The notes under the pieces are model-generated. The model was not told the DNA's origin and did no database searches. It saw only the letters and a program-made list of their open reading frames with translations. A DNA stretch of 23,559 nt from Bacteroidaceae bacterium. GTDB taxonomy: Bacteria > Bacteroidota > Bacteroidia > Bacteroidales > Bacteroidaceae. The stretch spans positions 1-23,559 of the forward strand of contig CAAGHW010000063.1 in NCBI GenBank assembly GCA_900769765.1, written 5' to 3'. The translations under genes were made by a program, and so were the position numbers. The stretch's first letter is position 1. Every line of letters begins with the position of its first letter. Of this stretch, positions 1 through 7,242 are shown piece by piece.

Positions 1-41
1 AAAATAATATGAATAATGTTATAAAAAACGATAAAAAAGAG

Positions 42-49
42 TATTTTTG
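42..49 (+). promoter_or_regulatory. Bacteroidota -7 box upstream of the GHL10 gene
   Basis: TATTTTTG fits the TAnnTTTG -7 consensus. It places transcription start a few bases before the ATG at 63, which argues against the in-frame upstream ATG at 9. No convincing -33 TTTG lies at the right distance. Confidence 0.45.
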
Positions 50-62
50 TAATGAATTTATC

Positions 63-1541
63 ATGAAATGCCTTAAAACTATACCCCTTTTGCTGTTTTT
101 GGTGTTATTTGATGTCGTCAAAGCCCAACAGCCTGTCGCCCCAAAGTACGAATATCGTGCAGTGTGGCTCACCGTAATAGAAAATCTCGACTGGCCGAAA
201 ACGCAGGCCACTACACCGCAAGGCATTGAAAATCAGAAACAGGAACTTGTTGCAATGCTCGATACCCTTCAGGCAATGAAGGTAAATACCGTTCTGTTGC
301 AGACACGTGTACGTGGCGACCTCATATATCCGTCGGCCATTGAGCCGTTCTCGCATCTCTTTACAGGAACGGTAGGGCGGTCGCCGGGGTACGACCCGTT
401 GGCTTTTGCCATTGAGGAGTGCCATAAACGCGGTATGCAGCTGCACGCATGGATTGTCACCATGCCTGTAGGCAAGGACGACCATGTGGCAATGGTCGGC
501 AAAATGTCGTTGCCGCACCGCAAACGCTCATTGTGCAGCCATTACGACGGAGCCTGGTATATGGAGCCCGGCAATCCCGCTACATCCGACTATATCGTAT
601 CCATAGTAAAGGAGATTGTTGAGAACTATGATGTCGATGGCATACATCTCGACTACGTGCGTTACCCCGACAAGAACAAAGGCTATCCCGATGCGGCCCT
701 CTATCGCAAGTATGGCAAAGGGATCTCTCTCGCCTCTTGGCGCAGAAGCAACATCACACGTATAGTAAAAAGTGTATATGCGTGCGTAAAGGATTTGAAA
801 CCCTGGGTGCGTGTCAGTTGTGCCACACTCGGCAAGTACGACCATCTCACCCGTTACAGCTCTTTGGGGTGGGATGCCTACAACGTAGGCTTTCAGGCGG
901 CTCAGCAATGGGCACGCGACGGCATTGTCGATATGATATTACCCATGCTCTATTTCAATGGAAACAACTTCTATCCCTTCGTCCTCGATTGGCAGGAGAA
1001 TGCCTGTGGCCGACATATCGTTCCCGGTATAGGAGCTTATCGTCTTTTGCCCGAGTATGGCGGATGGAAACCGCTTGAACTCATTCGTCAGTTCTGTACC
1101 TCGCGCAGCGCAGGAACATCTGGTACGGCAATGTTCCGTGCGGAGCATCTTACATCATGTGCATACGATGTCTATACTACAATCTATCGTACTCCATCCC
1201 TCGTTCCGCCCATGAGTTGGTACGGAACAAAGCCTTCGGCTCCTGCAGCCTTGTCTGTCGAGCCTGTCGTTGCAGGTGTGGAGCTTTGTTGGAGTGGGGT
1301 GGAACAGCGTCAGGGAGAACCTGCAGTGCGCTACAATGTCTATGGGTCGGCAGGCGAGAATGTCGATGTCTCCAATCCCGAAAATCTTCTTGCCTGCAAT
1401 GTCGATGTAACCTCTTTTGTGTGGTATCGTTCAAAATGCGAGACCCTTTCGTTTGCCGTCACCGCCGTCGATGCCTATGGCGTTGAGAGTGAACCGGTGA
1501 GGGTGCAACTTCGTAGCAGACAGCCTAAGACAAAAAGATGA
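63..1541 (+). CDS. Secreted GHL10/DUF187 family glycosyl-hydrolase-like protein
   Basis: The product is about 492 aa and is probably exported: residues 1-22 (KTIPLLLFLVLFDVVKAQQ) form a signal peptide. An in-frame ATG at 9 would add 18 charged residues before the signal, and a -7 box lies between the two ATGs, so 63 is preferred. The body matches the glycosyl-hydrolase-like family 10 (DUF187, YngK-like) TIM barrel: it starts with EYRAVWLTVIENLDWP, has NTVLLQTRVRGDLIYPS, and carries the hallmark VDGIHLDYVRYP near residues 190-201, where acidic barrel residues are expected. The C-terminal ~95 residues look like a fibronectin type III domain (WSGVEQRQGEPAVRYNVYG onward). Family members are thought to act on glycans, but the substrate cannot be read from sequence. 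The gene is monocistronic and convergent with the MCE gene; its stop lies inside a long palindromic terminator. Confidence 0.85.
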   Translation: MKCLKTIPLLLFLVLFDVVKAQQPVAPKYEYRAVWLTVIENLDWPKTQATTPQGIENQKQELVAMLDTLQAMKVNTVLLQTRVRGDLIYPSAIEPFSHLFTGTVGRSPGYDPLAFAIEECHKRGMQLHAWIVTMPVGKDDHVAMVGKMSLPHRKRSLCSHYDGAWYMEPGNPATSDYIVSIVKEIVENYDVDGIHLDYVRYPDKNKGYPDAALYRKYGKGISLASWRRSNITRIVKSVYACVKDLKPWVRVSCATLGKYDHLTRYSSLGWDAYNVGFQAAQQWARDGIVDMILPMLYFNGNNFYPFVLDWQENACGRHIVPGIGAYRLLPEYGGWKPLELIRQFCTSRSAGTSGTAMFRAEHLTSCAYDVYTTIYRTPSLVPPMSWYGTKPSAPAALSVEPVVAGVELCWSGVEQRQGEPAVRYNVYGSAGENVDVSNPENLLACNVDVTSFVWYRSKCETLSFAVTAVDAYGVESEPVRVQLRSRQPKTKR

Positions 1542-1568
1542 ACGGCGCGCCGTTCATCTTTTTGTCTT
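1527..1568. terminator. Perfect 42-bp palindromic bidirectional terminator
   Basis: Two 21-base arms are exactly complementary with no loop. A-rich and T-rich outer edges provide a U-tract on either strand. It sits between convergent genes and contains the stop codon of the GHL10 gene. Confidence 0.85.
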
Positions 1569-1583
1569 GTTTTTCTATGATTG

Positions 1584-2489
1584 TTACTCCTTCTCTTTCT
1601 TTCCGAATACCGAGAAGTGTACATATCTCTTTGGGTTTGCCTTCAAATCCTCAAGCAGCAGTGTCGCTGCCTCGGCGGTGTTGTTCAGCTTGTTGTAGAG
1701 TGTGCTGTCTTTCAACAACATGCCTGCTGTGCCTTCGCCGTTGTCCAATGCTGTGGTAATGTTCTGGATGTTGTTCAGCGAAACCTCGAGCGAGCCGATA
1801 AGTCTGTTGAAATCAACCTCGCTCAACTGTGACGACATCTTCAACAGGTCATCTTCAATCTCTACCAACTTGCCTGCAGCAACAGGAATGTCGTTTGCAA
1901 GAACATTGTTCAGCAGTTTTGCTGTGGTGTTCAACTCGGCTGTCAGGTCCTCTATGTTGTTCAGCGAACTGTTCAAGGCTGGGTTGGCGAGAGTGCTGTT
2001 GAGCGAAACGAGTATAGAGTCGAGCTTCGGCAACATTGCGGTAATCTTCGGAATCATCTCGCCTGCTTCATCCATGGCACCCGTGCTCATACGTCCCTCG
2101 ATGGTGTCGCCCGGTTGCAACATTGTACTGCTGTTGCCAAGAGCAAGGCTTATGGTGCTGCTGCCGAGAAGTTTGGTGTTGATAAGGGCTACTGAACCCT
2201 CGGGCATCTGCAGCTGGTTGTCGAGATGCATCTCTACAAAAACTTCGTTAGGGTTGTTGAAGTTGTATATTACATTGCTCACGTGGCCCACCTTGTAACC
2301 GTTGATGAATACAGGGCTTGTGTTTACAATTTCGCCAATGTTGCTGAATCTTACATAATACTTCTCTCCGGTGCTGAAAATGTTTATTCCTTTGAAGAAG
2401 TTGATGAGCAGATAGATGGTCAAGATGGCAATGATACCGAGCACTCCAATCCATAGCTCTCGTGTGAATGTACTTTTCTTCTTTTCCAT
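1584..2489 (-). CDS. MCE-domain (MlaD-like) lipid-transport protein
   Basis: The 301-aa product begins MEKKKSTFTRELWIGVLG. One N-terminal membrane anchor (about residues 12-32) is followed by an MCE/MlaD domain (about 38-115; KYYVRFSNIGEIVNTSPVFI, YKVGHVSNV, and LLGSSTISLALG). The rest (about 140-285) is a helical, Asn/Leu-rich region with repeated LNNI / LNNT elements. MCE proteins bind lipids in the periplasm and pair with MlaE/MlaF-type ABC components. None of those is here, so the partner genes must lie elsewhere. The start codon overlaps the stop of the upstream amidase by one base (TAATG), so the two are cotranscribed and probably translationally coupled. This amidase-MCE pairing is familiar in Bacteroidales. 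Confidence 0.88.
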   Translation of the reverse strand: MEKKKSTFTRELWIGVLGIIAILTIYLLINFFKGINIFSTGEKYYVRFSNIGEIVNTSPVFINGYKVGHVSNVIYNFNNPNEVFVEMHLDNQLQMPEGSVALINTKLLGSSTISLALGNSSTMLQPGDTIEGRMSTGAMDEAGEMIPKITAMLPKLDSILVSLNSTLANPALNSSLNNIEDLTAELNTTAKLLNNVLANDIPVAAGKLVEIEDDLLKMSSQLSEVDFNRLIGSLEVSLNNIQNITTALDNGEGTAGMLLKDSTLYNKLNNTAEAATLLLEDLKANPKRYVHFSVFGKKEKE

Positions 2490-3652
2490 TATTTATGTTT
2501 TTGTGAAATTTTTATAGCTTCCTGTGTATTTATCTTCTTTCCCTCGAGGAACGCAACAATGAATGCCTCCTTGAATTTTTGTGAAACCTCTTTCTTTATC
2601 TTCTGTATCTCTTCGAGGCTGTTGCTCTCTCCAATGGTATATTTGTACATGCCGTTCTCGGTGTAGTATTGTGCGCGTTCTCCCTGGAATCTCTTGTCCT
2701 TGGGGTCGAGTTTGCTCGCCGCTGCAAAAATCTGCACCTTGAATACGGGTCTTTTATTGTCAACCGCCAGCTTTGCTGTTGTCTGCGGCTTGCTCTCGGT
2801 CTTTTGGGGCTTCTTCTCTTCGCTCTTTACGACAGGTTGGTTCTCGTACTCTTCTTTATCCTTTTTTCTGCCGTATGTCTCGTAATACTTGGCAAAACCG
2901 TCGAATATACCCTTTGCGAGTTTTTTCTGTCCATCTTTCGATGCAATGAAACTCTCGTCCTTGCTGTTCGTTATGAATCCAAGCTCCACAAGTATGCTCG
3001 GCATCACCGTTCTGTGCAGCACAAGGAAACCTGCCGACGACACGCCTCGGTTGTTCAGCTTGCTCTCCTTTACCATGCCGTTCTGCACCATCTGTGCAAT
3101 CTCGGCGCTGAGTTCCATGTCGTGGTTCCTTATGAGCTCAAATATGATATAGCTCTCGCTCGAACGTGGGTCGAATCCTTTGTATATCTCCTCGAAGTTG
3201 TCTTCCGACAGAATAACCTCATTCTCGTACATCGCCGCAGCCTTTGCCTCGACGCTGCTTCCTGCACCCAGGGTAAATGTCTCGCAACCGTTCGCCGAGC
3301 TCGATTTTGCCGCGTTCGAGTGTATCGAGATGAAAAGGTCGGCATTGGCTCTGTTCGCTATATCGGCACGCTCCACGAGCGGTATCTTCACATCGGTGGT
3401 TCTTGTGAAAATGACCTTTACTTCGGGAAATTTCTCGTCAATCATCGAAGCAAGCAGCTTCGAGACACTCATGTTTATGTTCTTCTCTTGCGACTTACGT
3501 CCCAGAGCACCGGGGTCAACACCGCCATGTCCGGGGTCAATGACAACGGTGAACGGCTTTTTCTTGCTCTTTTGTGCAACAGCCTGTGGCATTGCCAACA
3601 GGAAAGCCGACAGCAGTATTACAAGTCGTGTGAACAATATTCTTATTCCCAT
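2489..3652 (-). CDS. Secreted N-acetylmuramoyl-L-alanine amidase (Amidase_3)
   Basis: The 387-aa product has a signal peptide (LVILLSAFLLAMPQAVAQ) and then the zinc amidase domain. VVIDPGHGGVDPG carries the first zinc His (residue 42), SIHSNAA the second His, and ILVELGFITNSKDE the catalytic Glu. It cleaves the bond between MurNAc and the stem peptide in the periplasm, as in daughter-cell separation. A Lys/Glu-rich linker (about 260-300) leads to a C-terminal domain (FKVQIFAAASKLDPKDKRF onward) resembling SPOR-like peptidoglycan-binding domains, which is an inference from pattern only. It is the first gene of a two-gene operon with the MCE gene. The start ATG at 3652 directly precedes the signal peptide and follows a -7 box at 3694-3701. 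Confidence 0.9.
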   Translation of the reverse strand: MGIRILFTRLVILLSAFLLAMPQAVAQKSKKKPFTVVIDPGHGGVDPGALGRKSQEKNINMSVSKLLASMIDEKFPEVKVIFTRTTDVKIPLVERADIANRANADLFISIHSNAAKSSSANGCETFTLGAGSSVEAKAAAMYENEVILSEDNFEEIYKGFDPRSSESYIIFELIRNHDMELSAEIAQMVQNGMVKESKLNNRGVSSAGFLVLHRTVMPSILVELGFITNSKDESFIASKDGQKKLAKGIFDGFAKYYETYGRKKDKEEYENQPVVKSEEKKPQKTESKPQTTAKLAVDNKRPVFKVQIFAAASKLDPKDKRFQGERAQYYTENGMYKYTIGESNSLEEIQKIKKEVSQKFKEAFIVAFLEGKKINTQEAIKISQKHK

Positions 3653-3693
3653 TTGGGTGTGTTTTTATGTGTCTGTTTGTATTATGCGTTATG

Positions 3694-3701
3694 CAAAAAT
3701 A
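3694..3701 (-). promoter_or_regulatory. -7 box for the amidase-MCE operon
   Basis: On the minus strand the bases read TATTTTTG, a full TAnnTTTG match, 42 bases before the amidase ATG. A clear -33 TTTG was not found. Confidence 0.45.
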
Positions 3702-3831
3702 CTCCAATTTATTGTAAATACGTTGATTTTGGTTGAAAATATCTGCTTTGGTGTTGAAAATAGTAGGGGTTGCCTATGATTTGGAACAATAAATATGTAA
3801 TACATACTGCTTATTTCTTCCATTTTTTTTG

Positions 3832-3839
3832 TATTTTCG
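3832..3839 (+). promoter_or_regulatory. Possible -7 box for malQ
   Basis: TATTTTCG followed by C is a one-mismatch -7 box. Transcription would then start near 3846, which removes the more upstream in-frame ATGs and leaves either a nearly leaderless start at 3848 or a short leader before the ATG at 3869. Confidence 0.35.
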
Positions 3840-3868
3840 CAAGGTTTATGCTAAAAACACATACACAA

Positions 3869-6556
3869 ATGCGATTTATAGAGTTCAATATAAAATACGA
3901 GACTGTCGGCAACAGCGTCATGTATCTCATCTATCGTCTTGACGATAACGGTAATATCACCAACGGAGCATTGTCGTTGCGCGAGATTCAGCGCGGCTGG
4001 TGGCAAGGCAAGCTCGAGGTAAGCAGCGACTACTCGAACATAATTTACGGTTACGAACTGCTCTCGGGTAGCGATGTCATTGCAAACGAGTGGTCGGGAA
4101 CTCCCCATACACTCCGTTTCAACTGCATCAACCGCAATTATATAGTCCACGATATGTGGCTCGATTCTCCTGTCGGCTATTACAACCAGACCAACCTGTT
4201 CCGCTTCTTCAGCAAGAATGCTCTTCAGCTCGACGAGCCGAGCATCAATTGGTATAACCGCAGTGTGACATTCTCGCTTTATGTTACAGGCCTGCGCGGC
4301 GGCGAGCGTCTATATCTCGCAGGCGAAGCCGATGTGCTCGGTAACTGGAATCCAACAAAGGCACTCCCCATGCAGCAACGTGTTCCAAACCGTTGGAGCG
4401 TCACTTTTGATGTTGCCGACCTTTGGAGCGGTTCTCTGCGATATAAATTCATAGCTGTCGATGCCGAAGGCAATGTCCGTTGGGAAGAGGGCGACAACCG
4501 TCATATACTGTTGCCCGATTTCGAGGCTGCCACAAACTACTTCTACCAGCTCGACGAGTTGAACTTCCCCTGCGATAATCTCCGCATATCGGGAACCGTC
4601 ATCCCTCTCTTCTCCTTGCGTTCGGCGCACGGGTGGGGCATAGGCGATTTCGGCGACATAAAGCTTATGGCCGACTGGCTTGCACACACGGGCCAGAACA
4701 TTCTGCAGCTGCTTCCTGTCAACGACACCACAGTATGTGGCGGCAACGAGGACTCCTATCCCTATAACTGCGTGTCGGTCTATGCACTTAACCCCATATA
4801 TGCCGATATGTCGCAGCTCCCTGCATTGTGCAGCGACAAGCGCAACGCATACTATCAGAAGGAGAGCAAGGCTTTGAACACTCTCGCTGCAGTGAACTAT
4901 GCCAAGGTGTATATGCTCAAGCTCGGCTATCTGCGCGAACTCTTCGACGAGATAGGCGAAGAGATGCTTGCTGCTGACGATTGCAAATCTTTTGCAGCAG
5001 AGCAGGAATCATGGCTCAAGCCATATACCCTTTTCCGTTTCCTCTCGGCACGTCTGCATTGCAACATCTGCGATTGGGGCGAATATTCACGTTACGACAA
5101 AGCCACATGGAACAAGGTGGTAGCCGAATACCCCGATGCCGTACGCGAGACACGCTTCTACACCTTCGTACAATATATCCTGTACACACAGTTGAGTGAA
5201 GCACACCGCTATGCCAATTCCCGTGGTGTAGCCCTCAAGGGCGATATACCCATCGGCGTTGCACCCAACGGTGTCGATGTGTGGTGCGACAGCGAGCAGT
5301 TCAATCTCTCGGTGTCGGCAGGTGCTCCTCCCGATATGTTCTCTGCCGATGGTCAGAATTGGGGCTTTCCCACATATAATTGGCAAGTTATGGCAAACGA
5401 CGGCTACGCATGGTGGCGTCGTCGCCTGCAATATATGTCGCATTTCTTCGATGCCTACCGCATCGACCACATACTCGGTTTCTTCCGTATATGGGAAATA
5501 CCACGTACCGCACAGAGCGGTCTGTTGGGCAGCTTTGCTCCCAATATGCCATATTCAAAGGAAGAACTCATCGAGTCGGGCTTCCCGTTCAACGAGCAGT
5601 TGCACACCCTTCCGTATATCGATGATGCGTTGCTCAAGAGCCTCTTCCCCCGCAGGGTGAAGCAGGTTGTCGAAGCATTCCTCGATGCACAGCCCGACGG
5701 AACATACCGTTTCAGGCCCGAACTCGAGAACGCCAACCTCCTGGCATACTACATCTACGAGCGCACACCCAAGTTGCCACAGGCAATGAAAGATGCTCTG
5801 TTGCGTCTGTATGGCAGTGTGCTCTTCTTGAACGACCTGCATCAGGATGGCAAGTATGTACCTCGCATTCTCGGCAACGAGACAGTCGCATATACACAGC
5901 TCGCTCAAGAGGCGCGTATCGCATACGACCGTCTCTACGAGGAGTATTACTATAACCGCCACACTACATTCTGGTATCACGAGGGCATGCGTAAGCTCGC
6001 ACCGCTGTTGGGCTCGACAACTATGACCGCCTGTGGTGAAGATTTGGGAATGATACCTGCCTGTGTGCCCTGGGTTATGAAAAATCTGCAAGTCCTCTCG
6101 CTCGAGATACAGCGTATGCCCAAGCTCTATGGCGAGACATTTGCCAACACCGCCCGCTACCCATATCTGTCCGTGGCAACCCCATCGACACACGATATGA
6201 GCACCTTGCGCGGATGGTGGAACGAAGACAAGGCACTCTCGCAACAGTTCTATAACAATGTACTCGGCTTTGACGGGGCAGCACCCGCAGCTATGGATGG
6301 CAGGGTTGCACATGCAATCCTTATGCAGCACCTCTGCTCGCCATCGGCGTTTGCCCTCTTTGCTTGGCAGGACTGGATGGCTATGGATGAGCGTCTGCGT
6401 CTTGCTGACCCCGATGCAGAACGCATCAATGTGCCGTCGGACCGTAATCATGTGTGGAACTACCGCATGCATATCTCTCTTGAACAGCTCATGGAAGAGC
6501 GTGCCTTCAACGACGAGGTGCGTCGCATGATTGCCGAGAGTGGCAGAAAAATATAA
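3869..6556 (+). CDS. malQ: 4-alpha-glucanotransferase with two N-terminal starch-binding domains (GH77)
   Basis: This cytoplasmic amylomaltase transfers alpha-1,4-glucan segments between malto-oligosaccharides in maltose and glycogen metabolism. Two CBM20-type modules come first (about 1-110 and 125-225; the second reads LYLAGEADVLGNWNP). The GH77 barrel follows with DPE2-like architecture. Catalytic residues are visible: nucleophile Asp533 (YRIDHILGFFRIWEIP), acid/base Glu724 (TACGEDLGMIP) and stabilising Asp776 (STHDMSTLRGWW). At about 895 aa it is full length for the two-CBM type. The start is chosen from the putative -7 box and because MRFIEFNIKYET begins the first CBM as in related proteins; ATGs at 3848 and further upstream are in frame but less likely. 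It has no operon partner. Its stop is 6 bases before the first repeat of the DUF559 island. Confidence 0.93.
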   Translation: MRFIEFNIKYETVGNSVMYLIYRLDDNGNITNGALSLREIQRGWWQGKLEVSSDYSNIIYGYELLSGSDVIANEWSGTPHTLRFNCINRNYIVHDMWLDSPVGYYNQTNLFRFFSKNALQLDEPSINWYNRSVTFSLYVTGLRGGERLYLAGEADVLGNWNPTKALPMQQRVPNRWSVTFDVADLWSGSLRYKFIAVDAEGNVRWEEGDNRHILLPDFEAATNYFYQLDELNFPCDNLRISGTVIPLFSLRSAHGWGIGDFGDIKLMADWLAHTGQNILQLLPVNDTTVCGGNEDSYPYNCVSVYALNPIYADMSQLPALCSDKRNAYYQKESKALNTLAAVNYAKVYMLKLGYLRELFDEIGEEMLAADDCKSFAAEQESWLKPYTLFRFLSARLHCNICDWGEYSRYDKATWNKVVAEYPDAVRETRFYTFVQYILYTQLSEAHRYANSRGVALKGDIPIGVAPNGVDVWCDSEQFNLSVSAGAPPDMFSADGQNWGFPTYNWQVMANDGYAWWRRRLQYMSHFFDAYRIDHILGFFRIWEIPRTAQSGLLGSFAPNMPYSKEELIESGFPFNEQLHTLPYIDDALLKSLFPRRVKQVVEAFLDAQPDGTYRFRPELENANLLAYYIYERTPKLPQAMKDALLRLYGSVLFLNDLHQDGKYVPRILGNETVAYTQLAQEARIAYDRLYEEYYYNRHTTFWYHEGMRKLAPLLGSTTMTACGEDLGMIPACVPWVMKNLQVLSLEIQRMPKLYGETFANTARYPYLSVATPSTHDMSTLRGWWNEDKALSQQFYNNVLGFDGAAPAAMDGRVAHAILMQHLCSPSAFALFAWQDWMAMDERLRLADPDAERINVPSDRNHVWNYRMHISLEQLMEERAFNDEVRRMIAESGRKI

Positions 6557-6562
6557 GTAATA

Positions 6563-6614
6563 ATATTGTCCCCCTGTTTTAGGGGGACGAGAGGCTTGCC
6601 TCGGAGGGGGTAAA
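6563..6614 (+). repeat. R1 repeat, copy A1 (two-hairpin unit)
   Basis: The large hairpin has stem GTCCCCC (6568-6574), loop TGTTTTA and stem GGGGGAC (6582-6588). A small hairpin follows, GAGGC-TT-GCCTC (6591-6602), then GGAGGGGGTAAA, which abuts the DUF559 start codon. The GGAGG at 6603-6607 lies 7 bases before that ATG, so the repeat provides a Shine-Dalgarno-like site. There is no T-tract, so it is not a standard terminator. Confidence 0.9.
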
Positions 6615-7040
6615 ATGAACAACGAGAACAACAAACAAAAATTCAACCGTCCGGAATTGATTGCTGCACGCAGAGAATTACGGCAAGCCGGAGAAGCCGC
6701 TGAAGCCGTATTGTGGACTGCAATAAAAGGTAGGAAATTAGATGGATTCAAGTTTCGACGACAGTTTAGCGTTGGCTCATATATATTGGATTTTTATTGC
6801 CCTGGAGCAAAATTGTGCATAGAATTAGACGGAGCAGGACATCAAACAATTGATGGCGCAGAATATGATAGAGTAAGGACCAACTATCTCTTACGTGAAC
6901 ATAATATAAGAACCATAAGATTTGAAAACAGAGACTTATACTATAATCTTGAAGGCGTAATAGAAACAATAATAAAGGAACTAAGAAAAATTAACCCCTC
7001 AGTCGCAAGCGACAGCTCCCCTAAGACAGGGGAGCAATAA
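6615..7040 (+). CDS. DUF559 endonuclease-like protein, copy A
   Basis: The 141-aa product belongs to the DUF559 family, which is related to Vsr and other PD-(D/E)XK nucleases. Residues 12-50 are a helical region (RPELIAARRELRQAGE, then FKFRRQF). The nuclease-like core is DFYCP (Asp59), IELDG (Glu70, Asp72) and His76, followed by IRTIRFENRDL and a C-terminal helix. The last residues (SVASDSSPKTGEQ) and the stop are encoded by the flanking R2 repeat, and the ribosome-binding site comes from R1. Family members are usually annotated only as endonuclease-domain proteins, and the biological role is unknown. It is roughly three-quarters identical by eye to copy B at 19804-20229. It could be a repeat-mobilising or repeat-processing nuclease, or simply a passenger. 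Confidence 0.85.
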   Translation: MNNENNKQKFNRPELIAARRELRQAGEAAEAVLWTAIKGRKLDGFKFRRQFSVGSYILDFYCPGAKLCIELDGAGHQTIDGAEYDRVRTNYLLREHNIRTIRFENRDLYYNLEGVIETIIKELRKINPSVASDSSPKTGEQ

Positions 7041-7043
7041 AGC
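6993..7043 (-). repeat. R2 repeat, copy A (inverted relative to R1)
   Basis: AACCCCTCA is followed by the small hairpin GTCGC-AA-GCGAC (7002-7013) and the large hairpin GCTCCCC (7015-7021), loop TAAGACA, GGGGAGC (7029-7035). Its reverse complement aligns along its whole length with R1, so R1 and R2 form an inverted pair. It also encodes the DUF559 C-terminus. Confidence 0.88.
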
Positions 7044-7049
7044 TGCAGA

Positions 7050-7103
7050 ATATTGTCCCCCTGTTTTAGGGGGACGAGAGGCTTGCCTCGGAGGGGGTAA
7101 AAG
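7050..7103 (+). repeat. R1 repeat, copy A2
   Basis: This is an essentially identical second copy of R1-A1 in direct orientation, downstream of R2. The two R1 copies are about 488 bp apart, so DUF559 plus R2 forms one tandem period. The copy continues into R3 after a few bases. Confidence 0.9.
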
Positions 7104-7110
7104 AATACCC

Positions 7111-7195
7111 ACCGTAGGGGCGGGGTTGGCCCGCCCGAAAGAAACAACATTACAAAACGCGCGAACAAGGGCAGGCAAACCCTGCCCCTACAAGC
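7111..7195 (+). repeat. R3 composite repeat, copy A (two inverted GC-rich hairpins)
   Basis: The first hairpin is GGGCGGG (7118-7124), loop GTTGG, CCCGCCC (7130-7136). After about 32 bp a second follows: GGGCAGG (7169-7175), loop CAAAC, CCTGCCC (7181-7187). The outer edges GTAGGGGC and GCCCCTAC are inverted copies, so the two halves are homologous. The whole 85-bp composite recurs in reverse orientation at 19184-19271. Between here and the ATG at 7243 there is only A-rich sequence with no clear promoter. Confidence 0.85.
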
Positions 7196-7242
7196 CCAAA
7201 GAAAAACAAAAGAAAAGAATAAATAATTAAAAACAAAAATAT

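Larger units (their letters stand above)
6563..7043 (+). mobile_element. Candidate element: R1 - DUF559 gene - inverted R2
   Basis: The DUF559 gene is framed by R1 on the left and, in inverted orientation, the homologous R2 on the right. The inner edges are complementary (GGAGGGGGT against ACCCCTC). The same R1 and R2 are joined by only about 10 bp in the array at 19581-19850, as expected of a gene-less derivative. Calling it mobile is an inference: no target-site duplication is evident and no transposase is present. Confidence 0.5.

Noticed and set aside
9..62. The upstream ATG at 9 for the GHL10 gene
   Set aside because: It would put a charged 18-residue extension before a normal signal peptide, and a -7 box lies between it and the ATG at 63.
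6568..6588. The R1 large hairpin as terminator of malQ
   Set aside because: The stem is followed by a purine-rich stretch, not a T-run, and the identical hairpin occurs where no gene ends. Partial attenuation cannot be excluded.
5555..6751. A 398-aa open frame on the minus strand opposite malQ and into the DUF559 gene
   Set aside because: It lies antisense to a clear GH77 gene with intact catalytic motifs, has no recognisable domain, and is Cys/His-rich as expected of a shadow of codon bias.
6615..7040. DUF559 copy A as a Vsr mismatch-repair nuclease with an adjacent cytosine methyltransferase
   Set aside because: No methyltransferase gene is in the window, and the sequence matches DUF559 rather than true Vsr.
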